NCBI RefSeq assembly: GCF_014852585.1
Contig: NZ_JACVBX010000006.1
Location: 124,001 to 188,000 of the forward strand
Direction: 5' to 3'
DNA from: Pseudomonas sp. PDM18
GTDB taxonomy: Bacteria; Pseudomonadota; Gammaproteobacteria; Pseudomonadales; Pseudomonadaceae
DNA: 64,000 nucleotides
Under the pieces are notes generated by a model that worked only from the letters and a program-made list of their open reading frames with translations, did no database searches and was not told where the DNA came from. The stretch's first letter is position 1; the number at the start of each line of letters is the position of its first letter. The position numbers and the translations under genes are program-made. Below, piece after piece: positions 1 through 8,986 of this stretch.

Positions 1-1233
<1,233 letters not shown>

Positions 1234-1282
1234 CTACGAAGAGCCCGCCGTGCCGGGCGGCAAGGCAGGCTCCAGCTCACCA

Positions 1283-3136
1283 TCAGAACGCGAAGCAGGA
1301 ACAGCCGAACGCGCCCCAGAACCCGGCGAAGTCACTCACCGGCACGTCCTTGGTACGTGCCCGCTCGTGGCTGTGGCCATGTACGCCGCAGGAACCGATG
1401 CACTGGTGCACGGCCTGCTGCAGCGGCGCCTGCGGGCGCCAGTGGCCGGGAACCATGGCCACCGGGGACCACTCCGGCACCACCGGGATGCTCGGCGGGG
1501 CGAGCTTGTCGAATTCGCGGTCGCCGTGGACGATCTTGCCGCCCACCACGGTGAGCACCGACTCGATGGTCTTGATCGCCTCTTCCTCGACGCTGAAGAA
1601 GTCATCCGAGAGCACCGCCAGGTCCGCCAACTGGCCGGCCTTGAGCATGCCCTTCTTGCCCTGCTCGCTGGAGAACCAGGCGCTGCCGTGGGTGAACAGC
1701 TGGATCGCCACTTCACGGGACAGGCCTTCCGGGTACAGGCTCAGGCCGCCCACAGTCTTGCCGCTGACCATCCAGTACAGCGAAGTCCACGGGTTGTAGC
1801 TGGACACGCGGGTGGCGTCGGTGCCGGCGCCGACCGGCACACCTTCGGCCAGCATGCGCTTGATCGGCGGCGTGGCCTCGGCGGCCTGCTTGCCGTAGCG
1901 GTCGACGAAGTACTCACCCTGGAACGCCATGCGGTCCTGAATGGCGATACCGCCGCCCAGCGCCCTCACCCGCTCGATGTTCTTCGGCGTGATGGTCTCG
2001 GCGTGGTCGAAGAACCACGGCAGGCCGTTGAACGGGATATCCAGGTTGACCTTCTCGAACACGTCGAGCATGCGCGAGATGGACTCGTCATAGGTCGCGT
2101 GCAGGCGGAACGGCCAGCGCTGCTCGACCAGGTGGCGCACTACCGGCTCCAGTTCGGCTTCCATGGTGCCGGGCAGGTCGGGACGCGGTTCGAGGAAGTC
2201 CTCGAAGTCGGCGGCCGAGAACACCAGCATCTCGCCGGCGCCGTTGTGGCGCAGGAAGTCGGTGCCCTGGCCGTAGGTCACGCTGGAGGTCCAGTTCTTG
2301 AAGTCCGCCAGTTCTTCCTTGGGCTTCTGGGTGAACAGGTTGTAGGCAATGCGCACGGTGAGCTGGTCGGCGTCGGCCAGCTGCTGGATCACCTGGTAGT
2401 CGTCCGGGTAATTCTGGAAACCACCGCCGGCGTCGATCACGCTGGTCAGGCCGAGGCGGTTCAGCTCGCGCATGAACTGGCGGGTCGAGTTGACCTGGTA
2501 CTCCAGCGGCAGCTTCGGGCCCTTGGCCAGGGTCGCGTAGAGAATCATCGCGTTGGGGCGGGCGATCAGCATGCCGGTGGGTTCGCCGTTGCTGTCGCGG
2601 ACGATCTCGCCGCCGGGCGGGTTCGGCGTGTCCTTGGTGTAGCCGACGACTCGCAGCGCGGCGCGATTCAGCAGCGCGCGGTCGTACAGGTGCAGGACGA
2701 ACACCGGGGTATCCGGCGCCGCCTTGTTCAGCTCCTCGATGGTCGGCAGGCGACGCTCGGCGAACTGGAATTCGTTCCAGCCACCGACCACCCGCACCCA
2801 CTGCGGCGAGGGCGTGCGCTGGGCCTGCAGGCGCAGCATTTCCAGCGCGTCGGAAAGCGACGGCACACCCTCCCAGCGCAGCTCGAGGTTGTAGTTCAGG
2901 CCGCCTCGGATCAGGTGCAAGTGCGAGTCGTTGAGGCCGGGGATGACGGTGCGGCGGTTAAGGTCGACCAGTTGGGTCGAGGCGTCGCGATAGGCCATCG
3001 CCTGGGCATCGGTGCCGACGACCAGGAACTTGCCGTCGGCGATGGCCACGGCGGTGGCGTGCGGGCGTTCCGGGTCGACGGTGTGCAGCTTGCCGTTGAA
3101 CAGGATCAGGTCTGCGTTGCGCTCTGCGTTACTCAT
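1283..3136 (-). CDS. YtcJ-like metal-dependent amidohydrolase
   Basis: Amidohydrolase_3 family protein (617 aa), a TIM-barrel metal-dependent hydrolase of unknown substrate, probably cytoplasmic. The N-terminal beta-sandwich (ADLILFNGKLHTVDP) is followed by the metal-binding HLHL motif in PGLNDSHLHLIRGG. A late Asp in VGAGTDATR completes the expected active site. Start ATG at 3136 has GAGGGG upstream and lies 12 bases after the alpha/beta hydrolase stop, so the two are probably co-transcribed. The protein is longer than typical YtcJ (about 540 aa): the last ~60 residues form a Cys/His-rich tail (HQCIGSCGVHGHSH) outside the usual family fold. Substrate is not predictable from sequence. Confidence 0.9.
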   Translation of the reverse strand: MSNAERNADLILFNGKLHTVDPERPHATAVAIADGKFLVVGTDAQAMAYRDASTQLVDLNRRTVIPGLNDSHLHLIRGGLNYNLELRWEGVPSLSDALEMLRLQAQRTPSPQWVRVVGGWNEFQFAERRLPTIEELNKAAPDTPVFVLHLYDRALLNRAALRVVGYTKDTPNPPGGEIVRDSNGEPTGMLIARPNAMILYATLAKGPKLPLEYQVNSTRQFMRELNRLGLTSVIDAGGGFQNYPDDYQVIQQLADADQLTVRIAYNLFTQKPKEELADFKNWTSSVTYGQGTDFLRHNGAGEMLVFSAADFEDFLEPRPDLPGTMEAELEPVVRHLVEQRWPFRLHATYDESISRMLDVFEKVNLDIPFNGLPWFFDHAETITPKNIERVRALGGGIAIQDRMAFQGEYFVDRYGKQAAEATPPIKRMLAEGVPVGAGTDATRVSSYNPWTSLYWMVSGKTVGGLSLYPEGLSREVAIQLFTHGSAWFSSEQGKKGMLKAGQLADLAVLSDDFFSVEEEAIKTIESVLTVVGGKIVHGDREFDKLAPPSIPVVPEWSPVAMVPGHWRPQAPLQQAVHQCIGSCGVHGHSHERARTKDVPVSDFAGFWGAFGCSCFAF

Positions 3137-3147
3137 GCTCGTGCCCC

Positions 3148-3966
3148 TCAGCGTTGCAGGAAGGCCAGCAGGTCTTCGTTGAGTTGCTGCGCGTGGGTGA
3201 CGGCGAAGCCGTGGGGTGCGCCGGCATAGACCTTCAGTTCGGCGCCCTTGATCTGCTCGGCGGCCAGCTTGCCGGTGGTTTCGAACGGCACGATCTGGTC
3301 GTCGTCGCCGTGGATCACCAGGGTCGGCACGTCGACCTTGGCGAGGTCCGCACGAAAATCGGTTTCCGAGAAGGCGCCCACGCAGTCCACGGTGCCCTTG
3401 AGCGAAGCCAGCAGGGCGATGTTGAGGGTCTGGGTCAGCACGCCGTCGGAGACCTTCTGGCCGTGGTTGGTGCCGTAGAACGGCGCGGCGAAGTCGGCGA
3501 TGAACTGCGCACGGTCCTGCAGCAGGCCGGCCTTGATGCCGTCGAACACAGCAGTGTCCACACCCTGCGGGAAGTCGGCGGCCTTGCCGAAGATCGGCGT
3601 GACGGCGCCCAGCAGCACCAGGCCGGCGACGCGGGAGGTGCCGTGGCGGCCGATGTAGCGGCTGACGTCGCCACCGCCCATGGAGAAGCCGACCAGGGTG
3701 ACTTCGCGCAGGTCCAGGTGCTCGATCAGCCCGGCGATGTCATCGGCGAAGGTGTCGTAGTCGTAGCCGTTCCAAGGCTGGCTGGAACGACCGAAACCGC
3801 GGCGGTCGAAGGCGATGGTGCGGTAGCCGCGGCTGCTCAGGTACTGCATCTGGTATTCCCACATGTCGCCGTCCAGCGGCCAGCCGTGGCTGAACAGCAC
3901 GGGTTTGCCGCTGCCCCAGTCCTTGTAATAGATCTCGGTGCCGTCGCGGGTAACGAAAGTGCTCAT
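3148..3966 (-). CDS. Alpha/beta hydrolase, non-haem chloroperoxidase/esterase type
   Basis: Serine hydrolase (272 aa) of the arylesterase/cofactor-free haloperoxidase group. The oxyanion region is SHGWPLDGDMWEYQ, the nucleophile Ser is in VGFSMGGGD, the acid Asp in IHGDDDQIVPF and the His in APHGFAVTH, giving a complete triad. The open frame runs on upstream to 4557, but the ATG at 3966 has an AGGAG site and begins exactly at the family's usual N-terminus (MSTFVTRDGTEIYYKDWG). It sits between the monooxygenase-like gene and the amidohydrolase in the same direction. Natural substrate unknown; haloperoxidase activity in this group is often only an in vitro side reaction. Confidence 0.92.
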   Translation of the reverse strand: MSTFVTRDGTEIYYKDWGSGKPVLFSHGWPLDGDMWEYQMQYLSSRGYRTIAFDRRGFGRSSQPWNGYDYDTFADDIAGLIEHLDLREVTLVGFSMGGGDVSRYIGRHGTSRVAGLVLLGAVTPIFGKAADFPQGVDTAVFDGIKAGLLQDRAQFIADFAAPFYGTNHGQKVSDGVLTQTLNIALLASLKGTVDCVGAFSETDFRADLAKVDVPTLVIHGDDDQIVPFETTGKLAAEQIKGAELKVYAGAPHGFAVTHAQQLNEDLLAFLQR

Positions 3967-4049
3967 GGAAACTCCTCTGCCTGCCATGCAGGACAATGTG
4001 GGTACGGGCGCCACGCGGGCGCCGCGGGAGGGGACGTCAAGGGAAAGGA

Positions 4050-4619
4050 TCAATCGGCGTTGAGCCAACCGGCGCAGCGACGGGTCACCCAGGGCATGAT
4101 CAGATAGACCACCAGCAGGACGATGCACAGGGTCACCAGCAGGTTGCTGGGCACCACGCCGGCCAGCACCGGGAAGCGTTCGAACGCCGGCCCCCAGAGC
4201 GGCGGGATGAGCATGGTCAGCGGGCTGATCACCAGGTAGGTGAGCAGCGCCTGCTTCCATTTCGGCGGCTGGCGCACGTTGCCGTGCTCGGGGGTGAACC
4301 AGAATTCGGCGTCGTTGTGGATCAGCGGGTGGTCGCCCTCCTCCAGCAACGGGAGAACTTCGGCGACCAACTCGGCGCGCTCGCGGGAGTCGATCCACGC
4401 CTGTAGCTGCGCGGCGGCGGCGAAGCGCACCACGGTGGTATACATCGCGCCGTCGCCGTCCGGGCGGATCACGTTCACCCCCAGGTGCCCCGGCTGCCGG
4501 CGCGCGGCCGAAACCGTGCGGCGCAGCCAGGCCTCGTAGCTGGGCAGGGCTTCGCAACGCACCTTGTGGTGGACCACCAGCGTGACCACGCTGTTCAGAT
4601 CGATGGTTTCGGCGCTCAT
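4050..4619 (-). CDS. Antibiotic biosynthesis monooxygenase (ABM) domain membrane protein
   Basis: 189-aa protein. Residues ~10-110 form an ABM-type ferredoxin-like fold (VTLVVHHKVRCEALPSYEAW; WFTP near the end of the domain). Two hydrophobic helices follow (LLTYLVISPLTMLIPPLWG and SNLLVTLCIVLLVVYLIMPWV), so it is probably an inner-membrane protein with the ABM domain in the cytoplasm. The same fusion is common in proteobacteria, but its role is not established. It is the first gene of the set that continues into the alpha/beta hydrolase (83-base gap) and the amidohydrolase. Confidence 0.85.
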   Translation of the reverse strand: MSAETIDLNSVVTLVVHHKVRCEALPSYEAWLRRTVSAARRQPGHLGVNVIRPDGDGAMYTTVVRFAAAAQLQAWIDSRERAELVAEVLPLLEEGDHPLIHNDAEFWFTPEHGNVRQPPKWKQALLTYLVISPLTMLIPPLWGPAFERFPVLAGVVPSNLLVTLCIVLLVVYLIMPWVTRRCAGWLNAD

Positions 4620-4725
4620 GGGGGACCCGGACTCATGATTGAGGTCCGGACACTATGGCGGCGGCTACGGTCGTCCTATTGGACGCATGTGCTGGATAGC
4701 TGCTCGACCATGGAGGTCTGCAGGT

Positions 4726-4799
4726 GCGTAGGAGCGGACTCCGTTCGCAATGGTGTCCGGCGCGATGCGAACCTATCGCGGACAAAGTCGCTCCTACGC
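4726..4799. repeat. REPIN-like inverted repeat
   Basis: GCGTAGGAGCG (4726-4736) is matched by CGCTCCTACGC (4789-4799), an 11-base perfect inverted repeat around a 52-base spacer. The spacer contains further REP-like sequence (CGCGATGCGAACCTATCGCG). It lies in the 347-base gap between the ABM gene and the regulator. A degenerate relative of the spacer occurs at about 23008-23042. Confidence 0.7.
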
Positions 4800-4813
4800 C
4801 AGGGTGAAGCCAG

Positions 4814-4889
4814 GTAGGGCGCATAACCCGGAACGGGTTATGCGCTGGCGGCCGAACGGCGGATAACGCTGGCGCGTTATGCGCCCTAC
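4814..4889. repeat. Nested palindrome, GTAGGGCG...CGCCCTAC repeat family
   Basis: Outer arms GTAGGGCGCATAAC (4814-4827) and GTTATGCGCCCTAC (4876-4889) are perfect complements. Inside are two hairpins: GCGCATAACCCG/CGGGTTATGCGC (4819-4845, 3-base loop) and ATAACGC/GCGTTAT (4863-4880). The unit GGCGGATAACGCTGGCGC is shared with the palindrome at 15508-15545, so this is an interspersed repeat family. It may also act as terminator or mRNA stabiliser for the upstream regulator gene. Confidence 0.75.
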
Positions 4890-4966
4890 GCCGCTCGAGT
4901 CACAGCTCGCACCGGAGTCAGGGGATACATGAACGCAAGATGCCGGCAGCTGCAGCAGAAGGCGAT

Positions 4967-6346
4967 TCAGGCAGCGGTGATGGCGAGCTCGGGCAAGGTC
5001 ACCTGGCGCATGTAGGCGCGGGCGGTGTGGGGCACGCGGTAGCGCACTTCGCTGTCGCCCTGCTCCACCCACAGCAAGGACTTGTCCGCCAACTGCCGCA
5101 CCGCGGCGAATACGCTCTCCCGGCACCAATGCTGGTCGTCCAGCGAGGCGACTGCGTTGTCCAGGGTGAAGTCATCCGTCATCTGGGCGAGCAGCCCCAG
5201 GCAGCGTTGCTCGGCGGTGTCCAGCAGGCCGTAACTCCAGTCGTAGGTCGCGCGCAGGCTTTGCTGCCGCGCGGGAGCAGTCCGGCGGCCGGGCATCAGC
5301 AGTTGCATGGGCGTGTCCAGCAGCGCCGGCAGCCCGGCGAGGCCAAGGATGCCCACCTGCCGCGCGGCCATCTCGATGGCCAGGGGAATACCGTCCAGGC
5401 GCCGGCAGATGTCGATGATCGCGCGCACCTGGCCGGCCTTGAGTTCAAAGCGGTCGCAAACCTCCCGCGCGCGCATCACGAACAGTTGCACCGCCGAACT
5501 ACACATCGCCAGCGCCAGCGGCGCGTCGTCCTGCCCGGGCACTTCCAGCGGCGGCAGGCGCACCACGTGCTCGCCCTCCGTCCGCAGCGGTTCACGGCTG
5601 GTGGCGAGGATGCTCAATGACGGGTGCAGGCGCAGCAGGTGCTCCACCGCCTCGGCGCAGCGGTCGGCGAGGTGCTCGCAGTTGTCCAGCAACAGCAGGG
5701 TTGGTTCATAGGTCGGCTCGCGGAGCAGGATGGCGAGGCTCTGGCTGAGGGAGACGCCATCCGGGTCGGCGGACAGGTCGAGGAAACGCACCTGGCTGAA
5801 ATGTTTGCCGAGCTGTTCGGCGGCGTGGATCGCCAGGGAGGTCTTACCCATGCCTCCCGGGCCGACCAGGGTCATCAGGCGAGTGACAGGCATCTGCTTC
5901 ACCACCCGTTCGAGCAGCGTCTGGCGACCAACCAGCCCCATCAGCAGGACCGGCAGGTTGCTGGCGCGCACTTCACACGGCAGCACCGAGGTCTGAGCCG
6001 GAGCGACCACGCTCTCCACCACACCGACGAAGCCGTAGCCGCGCAACGGCACGTTGGCGATGTAGCGCTCACCGGTACGACCTTCGCCGAGAGCACGCCG
6101 CAGGGCTGCGATGTGCACGCGCAGGTTGATCTCCTCGACCACGGTGTCGCCCCAGACCTGGGCAATGATCGTGTCCTTGCCGATGATCTCGCCGGGTTGG
6201 CGAATCAGCACCTGGAGAATGTCCAGCGCCCGGCTGCCAATACGCACTGGGCGGTCGCCCTGCAGTAACTGCCGCTTGTAGGGATGGAACTGGAAGCGAC
6301 CGAACTGCAGGATGGTCTCAGTGCGGTTTTCCGTGCTTGCGCTCAT
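4967..6346 (-). CDS. OmpR/CadC-type winged-helix regulator with P-loop ATPase domain
   Basis: 459-aa transcription factor. Residues ~10-105 are a trans_reg_C winged helix (RFQFHPYKRQLLQGDRPVRIG; NLRVHIAALRRALG; YIANVPLRGYGF). A short linker leads to a STAND/NB-ARC-like ATPase with Walker A GPGGMGKTS and a Walker B-like TLLLLDNCEHL. No receiver domain or transmembrane segment is seen. Related regulators often continue into long TPR arrays (about 900 aa); this one stops just after the ATPase helical region, so it is either a short natural form or a truncation. It lies upstream of, and in line with, the ABM-hydrolase-amidohydrolase set and may control it (inference). Confidence 0.85.
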   Translation of the reverse strand: MSASTENRTETILQFGRFQFHPYKRQLLQGDRPVRIGSRALDILQVLIRQPGEIIGKDTIIAQVWGDTVVEEINLRVHIAALRRALGEGRTGERYIANVPLRGYGFVGVVESVVAPAQTSVLPCEVRASNLPVLLMGLVGRQTLLERVVKQMPVTRLMTLVGPGGMGKTSLAIHAAEQLGKHFSQVRFLDLSADPDGVSLSQSLAILLREPTYEPTLLLLDNCEHLADRCAEAVEHLLRLHPSLSILATSREPLRTEGEHVVRLPPLEVPGQDDAPLALAMCSSAVQLFVMRAREVCDRFELKAGQVRAIIDICRRLDGIPLAIEMAARQVGILGLAGLPALLDTPMQLLMPGRRTAPARQQSLRATYDWSYGLLDTAEQRCLGLLAQMTDDFTLDNAVASLDDQHWCRESVFAAVRQLADKSLLWVEQGDSEVRYRVPHTARAYMRQVTLPELAITAA

Positions 6347-6550
6347 GTTCTGCTCACGTCTGTGGTTCTGACGGATCGCTCTACAACGGGTCCTCCAGGC
6401 GATCTGGCCAGTACCGAGGTGACGCGCCCCTGATTATTGGTCAGGCTATTTTCCCGCCCTCGTGTGACAGTGCAATTCCCACAGGGGGAAGGATTCGGCC
6501 AACTTGGGTGCGCCGGACGGTCAACCGGCCGGAAATACGGCTTGTTGCCA

Positions 6551-7507
6551 TCAGGCAAAGCCGAATTGCTCGCGGTACTGGCTCGGCGTCATGCCGATCC
6601 GCTCGCCGAAAACCGTGCGCATGTGCCGCGGGCTGCCGAAACCGCTGCGGCAGGCCACCTGCTTGAGCGGCAGGTCGCTGCTTTCAAGCAACTTGCGCGC
6701 GTGGTCGATGCGCGCGCTCTGCACGTACTGCATGGGCGTCATGCTCGTCTCGCGCTGGAAGGCGCGGGCGAAGTTGCGCGGGCTCATGGCTACCAGTTCG
6801 GCCAGGCGGTTCACCGTCAGAGGCTCGTCGATATGGTCCACCACGTAAGCCTGGGCGCGGGCGATGACCGAGCCATCGCGCACCACCGATACCAGCAGCG
6901 GACCGAACGGCGTCTGCCCGCCCTGGCGCTTGAGCACCACCAACAGCACCTTGGCGACTTCCAGGGCGACCTCCTTGCCGTGGTCCTCGGCGACCACCGC
7001 CAGCGCCATATCGATGCCCGCGGTGACGCCACCGGAGGTGATCAGGTTGCGGTCGATGACGTAGATGCGTTCGGCCTGCACCTGGGTGCGCGGGTACAGC
7101 TGCGCCAGGCGCTCGAGGTAGTTCCAGTGGGTCGTGCAGCGGTAGCCGTCGAGCAGCCCGGCGGCGCCAAGCAGGAAGGCGCCGGTGCACACCGCACCAT
7201 AACGCTTCGCCGCGCGCGCCGCTGCCGGCAACCAAGCCTCGAGCGCCTCGTTGTTGCCGTTGTAGGCACCGGGTCCGCCGGGCACCAGCAGCAGGTCCAC
7301 GCCCGCCAGCAGCGCTTCCAGTGGCAGGTCGGCGCTCAGCTTAAGGCCGCTGGAGGCACGCACGCCCTCGGGCTTCGCCGCCACCGTCAGCAACCGGTAA
7401 TGCCGCTCAGGCGGGAGGTAGCGGTTGGCCATGGAGAACACCTCCATCGGCCCCGTCACATCCAGCGCCAGCACATCGTCGTACAGCACCATGGCCACTG
7501 TTTTCAT
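6551..7507 (-). CDS. GlxA-type AraC-family transcriptional regulator
   Basis: 318-aa regulator. The N-terminal DJ-1/PfpI-like domain (MKTVAMVLYDDVLALDVTGP; LLLVPGGPGAYNG; Cys in GAVCTGAFLLGAAGLLDG) is followed by two AraC helix-turn-helix motifs (LTVNRLAELVAMSPRNFARAF and LPLKQVACRSGFGSPRHMRTVF). The open frame continues upstream to 7840, but ATG at 7507 gives the usual family N-terminus. It is divergent from the isochorismatase-fold gene at 7855, which it probably regulates. Ligand unknown. Confidence 0.92.
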   Translation of the reverse strand: MKTVAMVLYDDVLALDVTGPMEVFSMANRYLPPERHYRLLTVAAKPEGVRASSGLKLSADLPLEALLAGVDLLLVPGGPGAYNGNNEALEAWLPAAARAAKRYGAVCTGAFLLGAAGLLDGYRCTTHWNYLERLAQLYPRTQVQAERIYVIDRNLITSGGVTAGIDMALAVVAEDHGKEVALEVAKVLLVVLKRQGGQTPFGPLLVSVVRDGSVIARAQAYVVDHIDEPLTVNRLAELVAMSPRNFARAFQRETSMTPMQYVQSARIDHARKLLESSDLPLKQVACRSGFGSPRHMRTVFGERIGMTPSQYREQFGFA

Positions 7508-7854
7508 TCTTCTACTCGCACGCAAACGGGGCTTGGCGGTCTCGCGTACCCCGGTATAGGAAACCGTCACTGTAGCGACTCGCCGCGCTGGCGAATCGCA
7601 CGTTTGCATCATTCTGCGCCGCGCAGCCCGAGCACACAGGTCCAATAAATACCGCGCCGGCGAAACCATAGTTTGCCTATCGACGCGCCCGGAAGGCCCT
7701 TGCAGAACTGCAAAGCCACCCTGCAGACCTGTCTGTTCCGCGCCTCGCAGCGTTCGGCAAAGATGTGTCCACGGTTTGCGACCAAGCCCTGCAGGCCGAC
7801 AAAACAATCCAGCCGCCGCTCTTCCCATCACGCAACCCAACAGGAAATCCGACC
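7508..7854. promoter_or_regulatory. Divergent control region with palindrome TTGCAG-AA-CTGCAA
   Basis: 347 bases between the GlxA-type regulator and the isochorismatase-fold gene, with no convincing gene. It contains a perfect 14-base palindrome, TTGCAG-AA-CTGCAA, at 7700-7713, about 140 bases before the downstream start. It is a candidate operator for the divergent regulator. Which promoter it serves is inferred from position only. Confidence 0.45.
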
Positions 7855-8511
7855 ATGACCGCCATCGCCAAAGCCGTTCCCGGCAAGACTCTGCTGAACC
7901 CCACCGACCACACCCTGATCATGATCGACCACCAGTCGCAGATGTCCTTCGCGACCAAATCCATCGACGCGGTGACCCTGCGCAATAACGCAGCATTGGT
8001 TTCCAAGGCGGCCAAGGAATTCGGCGTTTCCACCATCCTCACCACCGTTGCCGAGAAGAGCTTCTCCGGCCCGATCTTCGACGAGATCAAGTCGGTCTTC
8101 CCCGATCACAACGTCATCGACCGCACCAGCATGAACACCTGGGAAGACCCGCGCATCGCCGTGGAAGTGAACAAGTTCGGCAAGCAGAAGATCGTCCTGG
8201 CCGGCCTCTGGACCTCGGTTTGCATCGTCGGCCCGGCCCTGTCCGCCATCGACCAGGGCTTCGAGGTCTACGTGATCGCCGACGCCTGTGGCGACGTTTC
8301 CAACGAAGCCCACGAGATGGCCCTGCAACGAATGATCCAACTGGGCGCGCGCCCCATGACCTCCCTGCAGTACCTGCTGGAACTGCAACGCGACTGGGCC
8401 CGCGGTGAAACCTACGACCAGACCGTGAAGACCTCCATCGAGCACGGCGGCGCCTACGGCCTGGGCCTGATCTACGCCAAGACCATGTTCAACGCCAGCG
8501 AAGGCCACTGA
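7855..8511 (+). CDS. Isochorismatase-family (YcaC-like) cysteine hydrolase
   Basis: 218-aa hydrolase of the isochorismatase/YcaC superfamily, cytoplasmic, substrate unknown. The catalytic Asp is in LIMIDHQSQM, and the nucleophilic Cys in AGLWTSVCIVGPALSA follows the cis-peptide region. The Lys lies near VAEKSFSGP. ATG at 7855 follows AGGAAA. Divergent from the GlxA-type regulator and followed by a terminator-like hairpin, then doxX and the OprD porin in the same direction. The context suggests uptake and hydrolysis of a small amide or aromatic compound, but that is inference. Confidence 0.92.
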   Translation: MTAIAKAVPGKTLLNPTDHTLIMIDHQSQMSFATKSIDAVTLRNNAALVSKAAKEFGVSTILTTVAEKSFSGPIFDEIKSVFPDHNVIDRTSMNTWEDPRIAVEVNKFGKQKIVLAGLWTSVCIVGPALSAIDQGFEVYVIADACGDVSNEAHEMALQRMIQLGARPMTSLQYLLELQRDWARGETYDQTVKTSIEHGGAYGLGLIYAKTMFNASEGH

Positions 8512-8527
8512 GCCTGAGCAGTAGAAA

Positions 8528-8551
8528 GGGGCGGCATTGCCGCCCCTTTTT
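8528..8551 (+). terminator. Rho-independent terminator after the isochorismatase-fold gene
   Basis: GGGGCGGC-ATT-GCCGCCCC (8528-8546) is followed at once by five T (8547-8551), and three A upstream can extend the stem. It sits 16 bases after the stop codon and 18 before the doxX start, so it probably causes partial termination between the two genes. Confidence 0.85.
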
Positions 8552-8569
8552 CATTTCCGGGAAAACACC

Positions 8570-8986
8570 ATGCCGACCCAAGACCGCTCCGGCGCCGTGG
8601 CGCTCCTATTCATGCGCGTCAGCGCCGCCCTTCTGCTGCTCCAGGTGCACGGGCTACCCAAGCTGCTGCACTGGCACACCGAGCTGCAACACATCGAAGA
8701 CCCGTTCGGCCTCGGCGCCACATCGACCCTGGCGCTGGCGGTGTTCGCCGAAGTGCTCTGCCCGATCCTGTTGATCCTCGGCGTGTTCGCCCGCCTCGCC
8801 TGCCTGCCGGTAATCGCCGTGCTGCTGGTGGCACTGCTGTTCGTGCACCCGCAGTGGTCGCTGGAGGAAGGCCAGTTCGCCTGGTGGATGCTGATCCTCT
8901 TCACCGGCCTGGCGATGGCCGGCCCTGGCAGCTATCGCCTCCCCCTGCCCCGCCTGGGTGAACTTCGGACGGAGCCCAGACCATGA
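8570..8986 (+). CDS. DoxX-family inner-membrane protein
   Basis: 138-aa DoxX-like protein with four predicted transmembrane helices (for example LLFMRVSAALLLLQVHGLPKL, LAVFAEVLCPILLILGVFA, LPVIAVLLVALLFVH and WMLILFTGLAMAGPG). DoxX proteins are linked to thiosulfate:quinone oxidoreductase or general redox functions; nothing here narrows that. ATG at 8570 gives the expected length. The stop overlaps the start of the porin gene by 4 bases, so the two are translationally coupled. Confidence 0.88.
   Translation: MPTQDRSGAVALLFMRVSAALLLLQVHGLPKLLHWHTELQHIEDPFGLGATSTLALAVFAEVLCPILLILGVFARLACLPVIAVLLVALLFVHPQWSLEEGQFAWWMLILFTGLAMAGPGSYRLPLPRLGELRTEPRP

Noticed and set aside
3967..4557. Upstream extension of the alpha/beta hydrolase frame
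   Set aside because: Overlaps the ABM gene in another frame and adds residues unrelated to the family; ATG 3966 has a strong ribosome site.
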